From Zymoseptoria tritici IPO323 (lineage: Eukaryota > Ascomycota > Dothideomycetes > Mycosphaerellales > Mycosphaerellaceae), in NCBI RefSeq assembly GCF_000219625.1, contig NC_018217.1:1922001-1986000 (forward strand): 64,000 bases of DNA. The letters are read 5' to 3'. Within the stretch, counting starts at the first letter, position 1, and every line of letters starts with the position of its first letter. The notes under the pieces were generated by a model that was given only the letters and a program-made list of their open reading frames with translations, was not told the DNA's origin and did not search any database. The translations under genes and the position numbers were made by a program. Positions 20,568 through 31,600 of the stretch are shown here, piece after piece.

Positions 20568-23430
20568 ATGCCTCCTGTTGTTTCTGCTATATCCGGCTCT
20601 ACTACTACCGCTATAGCTAGCTCTACCGCCGCGCCGCTGTCCACCTACGAACGCGCGTTTCTTAATAAGGGTAATAAGGACGAGGATTCGGATAAGGATA
20701 ATAGCGACATGCTATAGCATAAGTTTAATAGACTAGAGCTATAGGAGAAAGAGGAGGTATTAAAGGAGCGTAAGGAGCGTAAGGAACGAAGGCGTTTAAG
20801 GGGATTCTACTGCGCGGTTGGTTAGTAAGATAACAATAGTGTTAATGTTAGTATTAGTATTAAGGAAGAAGCAAGCGGTAGAAACGCTACCGCGCAGATA
20901 CTCGTTAATAAGAGCGCCTTCTTAGTCGGCGGTAGTTACCGCGCATCTTATTTTAATGCTATTGCACCGCTAGTCGTCGAAGGGCTCCGATTCCCTTTTT
21001 AGGAAGCTACTAAAGCATAGCTCTACAACTATACTAAGAAGACTAGCTAGGAGGCTGTTTATTCGAAGGGGCCGGATAAGAAGGGCAGTGTTATTATTAG
21101 TTAGAGGTGGATCTATGCGAAGGGTGTTAGTAACGCTAATATAGTTAAGAGAAGGGCAGGACTCGATGCCGCTAGCATTGCTATTGTGCGCGAGTCGTCC
21201 TTAAAGAAGACTAGCTATACTATGTCGGTAATAGTATCGAAGGTTAATAGGAAGTCGGCCAGCTCTAAGTAAAAGATATCCCTTAGTCGCCTTCTAGTCT
21301 ATAACTACGCTAGTAGTAAGGCTATCGGACTACTACTACATCGCCGCAAAGGTCGAGGAGCTAAGATGCTCGAGTTTCTCGCTAACATACGTAAGGCTAG
21401 TATATCCGCGAAAGAGTGCCGTTACTAATATAAGAAGCAGTTCGGCGGTAACTCTATAACTCTATAGCTAACTCGCGACGTTTATAACGCATAGCATGCC
21501 CTCCGATTAAAGCAGCTAGATAGCCTTACGCTAGTTAAGAGGGTATTAAAAACGCTAGAAGATAAGGGCTACTAGTATAGTAAGCCTCTAAAGGATCGTG
21601 CTAATAACCTCCGAGGATTAGCATAGTACTATCTACAACTACTATAGATCTTTAAGGATAACAGCGACGTATAGCTCGTAGACTGCACATACAAGACGCA
21701 ACGATATAGCATCCCCCTTATAGTAGTAGTTATTCGCACACGCACCGGCATCTACCTGCCTATGCTCTACGTCCTTATGCCGGACGAGACTAAGGAGGGC
21801 TTTATATAGGCATAGCAGCAGATTAAACGGTGTCTAGAAGAGCATAGCATCGACGAGCTATCGTATATAATATACGACCGTAACTAGCAGATGTAGAAGT
21901 TATTTAAAGCGGTGTTTCCTAGAGTACGACACCGGCTTTATATATAGCATATAAACGTCGCTATTAAGAGCAACGCTAATACGAAGTTTAGTATTAATAT
22001 AGTACCTAGAGTCCTTAGTAAGAAGGCAACAACTGCACGTAAGAAGGTTACTAAATAATAGCTTAAAGGATATAGAGCCTGCCTTAATACTACAACACTA
22101 GCTAAATTCGAATTATAGTGCGACGTCTATAAGGCTAGCGCTAAGCTGCCCCTTATAGACTCCTTTACGGATAAGGAGACGCTATTAACACCGGCTAAGA
22201 AGGCAATATAGCTCTACCTCTGCAACTCGTATCTACTAACATAATAGTAGAAGGAAGAGAAGGAGTTCTGCGTAAAGGCGTAGACTAAGAGCATATACAG
22301 TTATAGCATTATAACAACCTTACCGTATAAGGGTACATACGGTAGTCTAAAGGCATAGCTTAAGTCGGCACGTAAGGACATCTTTAGCTTCTTTAATACT
22401 ATAGAGCCCTATTACGAGCACCTTATCGATCAATATAAGGCGTCGCTTACAAAGGCTAAGGGCCTTATATCTACTTAGTTTAGAGGCAAGCCCTTCTAGC
22501 ACAGAGTAGTAAACGTAGTGCATAAGGAAGTACTAAAGATAACCGCTTAGTAGATTATAAAGTAGAAGCAGCACAAGAAGATAGACAAGCTACTGCTATA
22601 TACTTATACCTTTAGGGCTAAGACCGGCACACCTTGTTTATACGAGCTAGGGCTATATCTTAAAGGGTAGGCTAATAACTAGCCGCTTACGCTAGACTAC
22701 ACTATATTCGAGAAGGCGTAGATCCTTCCGAGTAGCCGGCTACTACCTAAGATTATAGCGACGACGATATACGACCCCCTTGTACGTACTAACAAGCGCA
22801 AGCTCGAGTAGCAACAACAAGGCTTATAGCGTCTTAAGCGTAAGATAACTAGACCGGAACAGCTTACGCAATAGACTAAGGACGAGGCTATAGCACTGCA
22901 CAACCGCCGCTGTAATAAGGAGCCTAGCAATCTATTACAGCGACTACTACTAAGCTAACAACTCGGCTATAACTATAGCAGCAAGGGCGGCTACAATCCT
23001 TAGAAGCGGCAGTATAGCTACGTAAAGGCTAGCACGCAATACATAGAGCACTACTATAGCAATAGACCGTATAGTAACAAGCTAGCGGCAGTACTAAATA
23101 AGGATCTTATAGCTAAACGAGTAGCGGCGGCGGTAAGGTCTTAACTAGCCGCAACACTTATAGCACCGCCGTAGCTATATTACTACGGCTATAGCTATAG
23201 CTAACAACACTAGCCTTAGAGCTAGCAGATACCGCCGCCCTCTAGCTAACGACTCTACTACTACTAGCTCTAACAACATAGCTACTAGCTCTAATAACAT
23301 AGGACTTAGCAGCACAATCCTTACTAATATTAGTAGTAGAACGCGCCTTAGCAGCCTATTTAATAGGAGCTACCGGACCTCTAGCTATAGCGTTTACTAC
23401 AGCCGCGAGCTTTTTAACGCATAAACTACC
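20568..23430 (+). pseudogene. MULE transposase, inactivated by many stop codons
   Basis: From the ATG at 20568 one frame can be read for most of the element if TAG/TAA are taken as former CAG/CAA or TGG codons. The MULE transposase core is visible around 21660-21990 in that frame: LVDCTYKTQRYSIPL (first catalytic Asp), then TGIYLPMLYVLMPDETKEGF, then YDRNQQMQKLFKAVFPRVRH (second Asp) followed by a YIQHINVAIK segment (the expected C-x-WH signature, altered). The C-terminal part is Gln/Tyr-rich. The 3' end is approximate. All disabling changes I read are of the CpA-to-TpA type, so the gene was very likely intact before RIP. It is not functional now. Reconstruction by eye is inference; the motif order is seen. 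Confidence 0.8.
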
Positions 23431-23790
23431 TCTACTATTACGACCCCTTTAGTTAGCAAAACTAAAGGAGTTTCTCGCGCTCTTATTAGCTTACCGAGAA
23501 TTACCGAATACACTAGTAATTAACAGATCTTACTATAAGAGTAGCCGTTTGCGCAAGTAAGAGATCTACGTAGGCGTTCTAAGGACTTTCTAGCATAGAT
23601 TTTCCTTCTACTACCTCTACTACTATAACTACACTACATATATACATATTAATTATACGAGCTTTATCGCACGATGCTATCCTATTACATACACTATATT
23701 TCATTGCGTTCACTATTGTAGTTATAGTATTGTTAACGTCGAGGGCAAAGTAAGGATCTTAGTAGAATTCTAACGTTACTACCTTGGCTA

Positions 23791-23833
23791 AGGCTATGAA
23801 TAAAAATGAGTAAGGCTATGATTAACAACGGGG
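23791..23833 (-). repeat. Right terminal inverted repeat of the Mutator-like element
   Basis: Reverse complement of the left end, with one difference (TG to TA) that is itself RIP-like. The duplicated target follows immediately. Confidence 0.92.
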
Positions 23834-23841
23834 GTCGTGAT

Positions 23842-25792
23842 CGCCGAGAGCTTTGGATGTGCTCCAGATGAGCTGCATCTGGCGTCATAGCTGGACAGGT
23901 CACAAATTGTGACCGGGTGAAAGTCGCACAGCAGAAGGCAGGAGGTGTAGTCGTGGCGGGCTATACTCCGGCAATCGAGAAAGAGAGCTGCGAGCCTTCT
24001 GCACCCGGGCGTAGCCAGTACACGCTCATCGTTCTCGTTGCCAGAAAAGGCCGCGCGTGGTTTTGAACAGCGTCACACAGCGGAGCGTCACGGCCTTCGC
24101 TTGCCCGCCTCGGATTCTTCACAGCCAGTGCCAGCTGGCCGCATCATGCGGTGCAGACAGCCGAGAGGCCGCCTTGCCTGAGGAACGGATGAGTGTGCTG
24201 CGTGTCCGCCTCATTTTTCCTTTCCTTCTCCGGTACCCTCCCGCCGTTAGCTTGCAGCTGGGTCGTCTCGGTCTTGTCCGGCGGGCTAAATCAAGCCATC
24301 GGAAGGAACGACCTAGCAGCAGTTTCTATCCTCATGTCAGATATAGTCTGCCGCATAAATTCATGCTGACCATCACGAAGCAACACCCATGTCCTGAAAG
24401 ACGTCCCAGACCAACCCAAGCACAATCCTGTCCGGCAATACCTGCCATGACTCGGTCGGGCTTCGAAAGCCCCTTGCCCGAACCTCAAGGACCTGTCCTC
24501 GTCGTCGCCAATTTATCGCGCAGCAACATCGAAACTCTCTCCCTCTATATGTCCAAGGAAGATGCCCGCTATATCTTACTGTCGGGCGTTATGACTCTGC
24601 AGCCTCACTCCTGCTCGAGAGAGCCATGCGGCGATGGTGCAAGGTTGGATTTCCCATGGGATTGCGACATGTCGTTGCCCTTGATGATGTAATGAGACAT
24701 CTGAGCCACGATCGAGACAGCGCGATCCCTGGTCAGACGTGACACTCTAGATCGGCCAGGTTTTTGTTCCTTCGGTAGTTGGGTCGTGTGTCAGACTGTC
24801 GGTGACGCGAGACGAGAAGATCCTTGCCTTACATCGTACGTCTTACATCTGGGCATGGCTCTTACCAAAAATCACTCGACCTGTTCGGTCACCTCGTGAC
24901 CTGGACCTGCCTGCGGAGGCAGCTTATTGTCCTTGTCCTTGTCTTTTCATGAGACGTCACAACACACGCCGGGGATGAACCCGAATCATCCCGAAATTGA
25001 AGGTTGAAAGCTGTGAGGGTGTGAGGGCGTTTGTCACTTTTTAGGCAGTTGCGCCGAAAGTGCGTGACAGGCGAGGCAAGGGTATGCAGATCGTATACAG
25101 ACCGTGGACTGCATACGGGAAGCAGTGCTGACGCTGAGAACTCAATCGGTGCCCATCTTGGGCAAATGTCGACGAAGACTCGACCCTGCATTGGACCGGC
25201 GATGGCGGAGTCGTCTCCAGGGTACCGTCACTGCTTCATGCCTGTGGTCCAGAGTCTGTAGGGAGTCAATCACGCGACCAGAGGAAGAGACATCGATCGA
25301 GAGGTGTGTTGAAAAAAAAGGTAATGATCGTGATGGGGTTCAAATCGGACGGCCAGGAGGCCGGCCACGAATGTCGCGTGGTATCGCGTGGTAGTACAGA
25401 TATCAATCTATCTATCTCGACCAGCAACAGCGGCGATGATCTCTCCGTCTATCCCATCCGTCCGCCATAGTTTTCAAACGCCATCGGAGGTCTTTCACCC
25501 CGAAGCAAGATAGCCATCCACCAACAGCAACATCAACAACGACAAGCGTCCAGGGGTATCTCGTACAGGGAGCTTTTCTTTAAAACAAAACACAATCGCT
25601 CAAAAGTTCTTTCATCTTTCATCTCATCATCGTTCCATCGTGAGTTAAACGCCAGTAGTAGCAGGTAGTCCTCCATCCATTTTTGGGCGGTAATAAAAAG
25701 TGTAAAAGTATGGACAATCCGAATTGAAAGTGGCCGGTGAATTCAAAAAAGGCCGGGTAACAATGAATGCTCCCAGTCAAAGCTGCTGGCCT
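23842..25792. other. Gene-poor stretch, one doubtful small ORF
   Basis: A frame of 211 codons at 24057-24692 (plus) has no recognised domain; its last ~100 codons, from an ATG near 24363, include a plausible VLVVANLSRSNIETLSLY segment, but nothing more supports it. The right part (about 25400-25792) is probably the 3' untranslated region of the kinase gene. CpA and TpG are normal here, so RIP stops at the transposon edge. Confidence 0.4.
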
Positions 25793-27108
25793 TCAGTAGG
25801 TCGCCGCCCAGGCGTGCTGTGGGAATTGGAAAGAAGAAAGTAAATGTCCACAGCGCCTGAAGTCGGGCAAGTTGGCGAAGAAGGGCGAGCTGGGGTACAC
25901 CACCGGCGGTTTTTGCTGGTGGTGGGTAGACGTATAAAGGTTGGTCGGTTGCGGTGTGCAAGGTCCGGAGCTGGGAGGAGTGTACAGCGCGGAGTTTTGC
26001 TGGTAGAAGTCGGTCGCGGGGTATTGTTGCGCGGGGAGGTCGAGATGTGGTACAGGTTCGTATGCCGGGTTGGAGATGACCACGGCGGGAGGAGAGTCCA
26101 CTGGCTTGTTCAGCGGGCTGTAGGGAGGGGTGACGGGTGCGGCGGCAGGAGCTGAGCATTCCTGGGTCGTCAAGCGCGGCATGCGAATGATGTATTCACG
26201 AAGCTCGTCCAGCGTGATCCGACGTGTAGGGTCGACTTCGAATATCCGTTGGAAGAGGTGGTTCAGGTCATCGGAAATGGGAAGAATGGATTGAAGGAAA
26301 TTCCGGTCACGCATGAAGGCGCGGAAGGTGGAGTCTTCCATTGACGCACGCTTCCAAGGGTTGCGGCCGCAGGTGAGGTTCACAAGAATCACACCAAGGG
26401 ACCACACATCGTTGGCAGCGGAGGCGTAGCATGAGTATGGCTTTGGATTGGAGTTTTGGCACTCTGCGGGATTTGTCAGTACATCCAAAGGCAGAACTTC
26501 AACGTCGACGGGTACGCACCTGGAGACATGTAGAATGTCGATCCGCATCCAAAATCGGAAGTCACACGTTCCTGAGTGGCCAATCCAAAATCCGCGAGCT
26601 TGACGGTCCATCCATTGTCCATGACCAGGACATTCTCAGGCTTGAGGTCACGGTGGTAAATCCCTCTTGAATGGCAATGCTGGACCGCGGCAAGAATCTG
26701 CAAGAACACCTGCTTGGCCTTGAAGTCGTCTCCGACATAGTGGCCTTCCTCGGTGATCTTGGAGAACAAATCGCCTTCCGGGCAGTACTCAATCACGACA
26801 TATGTGCACTCGGGCGAGTCGAGAATCTTGACCAAGGAGACCACATTGGGGTGCTGACTAGCGGCGTAGTGCAGCTGGATTTCACGGTCCTGAAATTTCT
26901 GTTGCCGTGGATCCAGCCCAACCTTGTTCAGCGCCTTGACAGCGTACTGCACATCAGTCTCGATGTCATGGGCCTTGTATACGGTTCCGTAGGCACCGAC
27001 TCCAAGGATTCCTGTCAATTGGATGGTTCCGGCCAAGAGGTGTCCGATGCGGTCTTCCGGATGACAGACTGACAATGGCTTGGGAGATGGTGGTGGGGTT
27101 GGGAGCAT
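25793..27108 (-). CDS. Ran1/Sks1/Vhs1-type serine/threonine kinase
   Basis: Two exons: 27108-26520 and 26463-25793, with a 56 bp intron (GTGCGT donor, CCGCAG acceptor, CTGAC branch), giving 419 aa. The kinase domain fills residues ~28-315: glycine loop GVGAYGTVYKA (36-46), VKAL lysine (58), HRDLKPEN (catalytic Asp154), DFG (Asp173), then GCGSTFYMSPECQ spanning the intron, and VWSLGVILVNLTCGRNPWKRAS. This GCGSxxYMxPE plus NPWKRA combination is characteristic of the Ran1/Pat1, Sks1 and Vhs1 kinases, which link nutrient state to growth or meiosis in yeasts. The tail is Pro/Tyr/Gln-rich and disordered. The start MLPTPPPSPK follows a long CT-rich tract (27111-27148) typical of fungal promoters or leaders; an in-frame ATG at 27231 is possible but would prepend an odd poly-Phe/Leu stretch. 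Confidence 0.9.
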
Positions 27109-28051
27109 GTTGAGGAGGAGGAGAAAGAAGAGGAAAAAGAGAAAAGGACAATCCGGATCCTTTAGGCTTTCGAGACACTCATCAAGCGGCCGTGGAAAGC
27201 AACAAAAAGTATCAATTGGCAGGACAGACAAGATCCAAGGAACAGTAATCCTCCTTGGTTGGCTCTCAAACGGATCGCAGTGGAACGATCGGGAAAGTCA
27301 AAGGGAGGGTTGTTGTTGTCGTTGATGAACAGATGCCCGATCCAGTGACGAAGCAGGAATGGTCAAAGGGAGTGTCGATGGTTGGATGGAATGTGGAGTG
27401 ATCAACAACAACGACGAAAGCCGGCCGCCAGTTGTATATCAAGAGGTGTGATGTCGTTGGTAGAGGAGATGTCGCCGGTAGTTGGTGGGGCGATGATCGA
27501 TTGGTAGAGGCGGTCGAGAGGTAGACCCTGGGCGACAGACAGGACCGTGTTTCTGTTATTAGGCGAGGTGGGAGGTAGGCTAAGGCTGGGAGAGAGAGAG
27601 CAGTGAGACGTGGTAGGCCGGATAGCGGCGCAGATGCATATGTAAGTAGCAGGACGCACAGCACAGCCAGATGGACGGTAGTGACAAGTGGTCCCAGACA
27701 GGACGGACGTTAAGGCTCCAGGCCCAAGGATCAGAGTCCACCAACCCATCCAGTCGCAGTACGAGGCGAAAGACGACACATGTTCGTGTGCCGTGGGTCC
27801 GAGCGTTGCAAAAGAGTCCCCGGGCTGGGCTAGTGTGCGAGTGAACGTTCAACGGCCGGGTCACGGTACGGTACACCTCATCCTTTCCACCACCAATCCT
27901 CCGCTACCGCTAACAGCCGTTCACATCTCATCCTTTTCTGATTCGCTCATCGTGCTTGCCCACTCTCACCAGGGAAACATGCACAGACGCACGACCCACC
28001 CCCTTGAACCACCTGCTTAGCGCTGTCGTGGCTTGCACATTCACACGATGA
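27109..28051. other. Upstream region of the kinase gene, no other gene
   Basis: Contains the kinase promoter/leader with a strong CT tract on its coding strand. Several short upstream frames exist but lack domains. The TGACG target duplicated by the LTR element lies at the right end. Confidence 0.5.
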
Positions 28052-28056
28052 TGACG

Positions 28057-28166
28057 TGTTGAATATTGAACACGTGTTCAGGTCCGACATCGGTACCATA
28101 TCTGTATTTAGTTAAGACCATGGCCCACCATGTAGATCAACAATCTATGGCTCATGACTTTCAACA
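28057..28166 (+). repeat. 5' LTR
   Basis: 110 bp, TG...CA ends, identical to the 3' copy. It keeps numerous CpA and TpG sites, unlike RIP-mutated repeats in this window. Confidence 0.95.
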
Positions 28167-28185
28167 GGTTATGAGCCCGGGTGAG
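28167..28185 (+). promoter_or_regulatory. Primer binding site complementary to initiator tRNA-Met anticodon half
   Basis: Directly after the 5' LTR comes GGTTATGAGCCCGGGTGAG. Its complement contains GGGCTCATAACC, the anticodon stem-loop of eukaryotic initiator tRNA-Met (anticodon CAT). Copia of Drosophila and Ty5 of yeast are known to prime from such an internal half-tRNA rather than from the tRNA 3' end. Confidence 0.8.
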
Positions 28186-28675
28186 CGTTTACACGTAATA
28201 CAACATTACTGTTCCTCTCCTTGAACTACCGCATTAGTCGCAATGCTTAGCTAAACGAAGTCACAGGAATCGAAGTAACGACTTCAACACACATACAACA
28301 GTCAACGACTGAACAGCAACGCTGTATACACTAAAGGATTGATTCATCCTCATAATTCCAAATCACTGCGCCCACAAGTGGCCAGAATCACTTGCCCAAA
28401 GGGCCAGACCAATAAGTCTTCAATTAAAGCATGGTTCTTTAATCAAATGATCACATGATCTAAACCCCAAGCGGTAAAGAAATCCCTTAGGGGTCAGCTC
28501 AGACAGCTGTTCAATTCAATTTGCACGCACAACGCTGCTCTCTCTTATACCATTACAAAACGCACGTACATCTACGTCCTCACATCATCATTCTCAACGG
28601 CACTACGCTGTCATTTTCATTACCATTACCACTACACAAAGGCACCACGCTGCCAAATCCTCGAACATTACTTCT

Positions 28676-31600
28676 ATGCCCGCTGCAAAAGGTCCAAAAC
28701 CTGGCCAAACGCAAGAAGAATACGAAGAACAGAAGCGCAAGAACGCCGAACGAGTAGCACTCTACTGTTACAACAAACAGATCGAAGGCAACCTACAGAC
28801 GATTAAGTCTAAGATGGTCAAGAAGTCGAAGAACGAACTAGTCGTTTACAGCTCAAATCTGGCATTAATGCTAAACGAACAACCAACCGCTACTACCACG
28901 AGCGAAGGGGTGCAAGGCGATAAGAATTCTGTACACCCACCAAAAAATCTGAAATCTAAGCGCCGTACCGAGGCTACATCTACTTCAACTACCGATATAT
29001 CTGCGACCACCGCAAGCAACACTGCCTCCGAACAAAGCAAACAAAGCGACCCTAACGCACAAAGCGAAGAATCGTCCTCCGAAGACGAGAACAACGAACA
29101 AGAAGAGACGAGCAGTACAATTGTGCCACAACTAGACGCTGAACCCAGCGACTCTGACGACAGCTCGGACACACTGAGTGTTCGATCTAAGCGATCTTTG
29201 CCTATTGGCACAAAGAGAGCTCTAACAACTTTCAGCGACATTGTACCACGCACCAGACGTACCCGAACGATAGCACCTGCACGAGCAATGGCGAAACGAA
29301 TAACTCGTTACTCTGCTAAGTAGCGGAAAGCACAAAAGGACATCTGCGGCGATGGGAAAGTGTTCGACTCCGTGCTACTTCTCCAAGGTGTTAAGAACTA
29401 GCTTACATTTTACAACGACTGCCGCAATACGGCGAAACGAATAGGGACCGTCAAATTCTTCGACGCTGCGAAGGCCACTGGGCCTTACATTAAAGGGATG
29501 CTTCCAGCTATCCCCGAAGATGTAGACGATATTGATTCATACAATAAATACATAGTCGTACTCGCAGAGTTTGAGAAGGTCAACGAAGTGCTCTGCGGCT
29601 ACATCGTCTCGCAATGCTCAAAGCACTACGCCGACAGAGTCAAAGAATTCACGACAATTAAAGAGGTTATCCAGACCCTCGAACAGATGTGCACGCCTGA
29701 CGGCGCTGCTACTATTAACGCAAAACTCAAAGAGTGGGAGTCTTGCCATCTCGAGGCATACCCCGACTACAACACTTTTGTGTTAGAGTACAACAGAATC
29801 TTTGACGAATAGAACCGACTGCCGACCGGGTGTCTAATAAATCAGAATTGGAAGGTCCTTATATTCATAAACCGCCTCGGTTCAGGATTCACGGACTAGA
29901 TCGACATAATCTCTCAGAATTGGAACATCGGCGGTAGTAGCACGGGGGACACCCTGTCATTTAATTTGATTAAGAACAAGGCTCGCAACAGGTACATCTT
30001 AATGAAGGGTAAAGAAACCGCTGCGAGTGCTTATGCTGCGCGACCGAACTTCAACTTAAAGAAACGGAAGCGCGAGACCGGTAGGCCAAACCCTACCGCG
30101 CACATCATACCGGAGCACAATGCTTCGAAACCACACTCTGGAGGCCAATTAAAGGGACCATTTGATAGTCCTTATGTAATACACAATCAATATGGTCCTC
30201 CCTCTCACACAAATGGGGCCTGTATAACACAGTTCCCGCATCTCCGAAAGGACGACAATCGTCCTCAAAAGAAACCGCGCTTTGAGCGCGAGAGGTCGAG
30301 ACAAACGACACAAGGCGCCCACGCGATGCGAAGGTCTGATGGGACCTACCCATCAGGCCTTGCCGGAGAGATATTAGACGACGAAGAAGACACTGTTCGC
30401 CGCGAGAAGCCAAAGGCACAGATGTCGTCCGGACTGATGAAAGCTGGCGTGTACAGTTTCTTCTCAAAGAACAAAGAACCCTCGCCAGTGCTATCGGACT
30501 GACTAGCCGGACGACGGCGCAGTCAGAGGCGATTCCGGATACCAGCCTTCGCTGCTATCAAACCAGACCTAACCAAAGACGAGATCGAAGACGCTGAACT
30601 CGGTCCATTAGACTAGGTAGTGGACTCTGGCTGCTCTCGCCATGTCTACTGCCAACGCGAAATGTTCCAGACGTACAAACCGTTCAAACGCAAGATTAAA
30701 ATAGAAGGCTGCGGTACCGGTTTTTACACCATCGGTATGGGCGTTGTCGAGCTCACTATCAAACAAGACGACGGGACTTAGATAATCGCACTGCACGGTG
30801 TGCTATACGTCCCTCAAATAACGGTCAATTTACTGTCAGTCGCAATAATCCAACAGGGCGGCGCCGATTACTTTTCAACGATCGGCTCCTGTCGTTTTCA
30901 AGACCGCATTACCGGAAGAACAATCGCAACTGGTACTCAACTCGGTAACCTCTGGAAACTCGACGTCTCGAACAAGTCGCTATTCTGCAACTGGTGGAAT
31001 CTCTACTCGCAACAATCACCGAATGCGCGCGTACCACTTAGACAGTCGTACTTCACGAGTCGCTCTGCGAAGAAGCTGCCTCTGCGCGTCTGGCACCAAC
31101 GCTTCGGCCACCTGAATCTTCCCTCTCTGCGCAAGCTTCTCTCGAAAATGAACATCGCGTACTACGACGAGGACTTCAACTGCTCTACCTGCATTCGAGG
31201 GAAAGGTGTTCGAACGTTCATCAAGTCCAACCCACTGCGACAAGAAGAGAAACTAGGACTTATCCATATAGATCTCTGCGGTCCTATGAGAAGTTCGAAA
31301 TCTACCGGCTACAAATCCTTTTTAAAATCCGGCGAATTGTACTACCTCGTGCTCGTCGACGACTTAACGCGCTACACTTGGATCTATACCTACAAATCAA
31401 AAGACGGCCCTAAAATCGGCAACCACATCAAAGACTTCATCAAGAAGGCCGAACTAAAGACCGGCGGTCGAGTGAAGGCCTTCCGAAGCGATATGGGTCC
31501 TGAATTCACGCCCGTATTAAAGAGCCTCGAGCGATCGCACAGCATTGTCTTTGAAGGGACCGCTCCCTACCAGGCAGATTAAAACGGTGTAGCTGAGCGA

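Larger units (their letters stand above)
20398..23841 (+). mobile_element. Mutator-like DNA transposon with target-site duplication, RIP-degraded
   Basis: The element proper is 20406-23833 (3428 bp). It is flanked by the same 8 bases, GTCGTGAT, at 20398-20405 and 23834-23841; because of a run of G, a 9 bp duplication GGTCGTGAT is equally possible, and 8-10 bp is normal for MULEs. Inverted 43 bp termini begin CCCCGTTGTTAATC. The interior encodes one transposase frame, now full of TAG/TAA. CpA and TpG are nearly absent from the interior while CpG remains, which is the RIP pattern. The ends keep more CpA than the centre. Confidence 0.88.

Noticed and set aside
20406..23833. hAT-type transposon because of an 8 bp target duplication
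   Set aside because: The transposase motifs (DCTYKT..., YDRN...KAVFPRVRH) are MULE-like, and the duplication may equally be 9 bp.
24057..24692. 211-codon frame between the transposon and the kinase gene
   Set aside because: No recognisable family or splice structure; kept only as a doubtful note in the stretch description.
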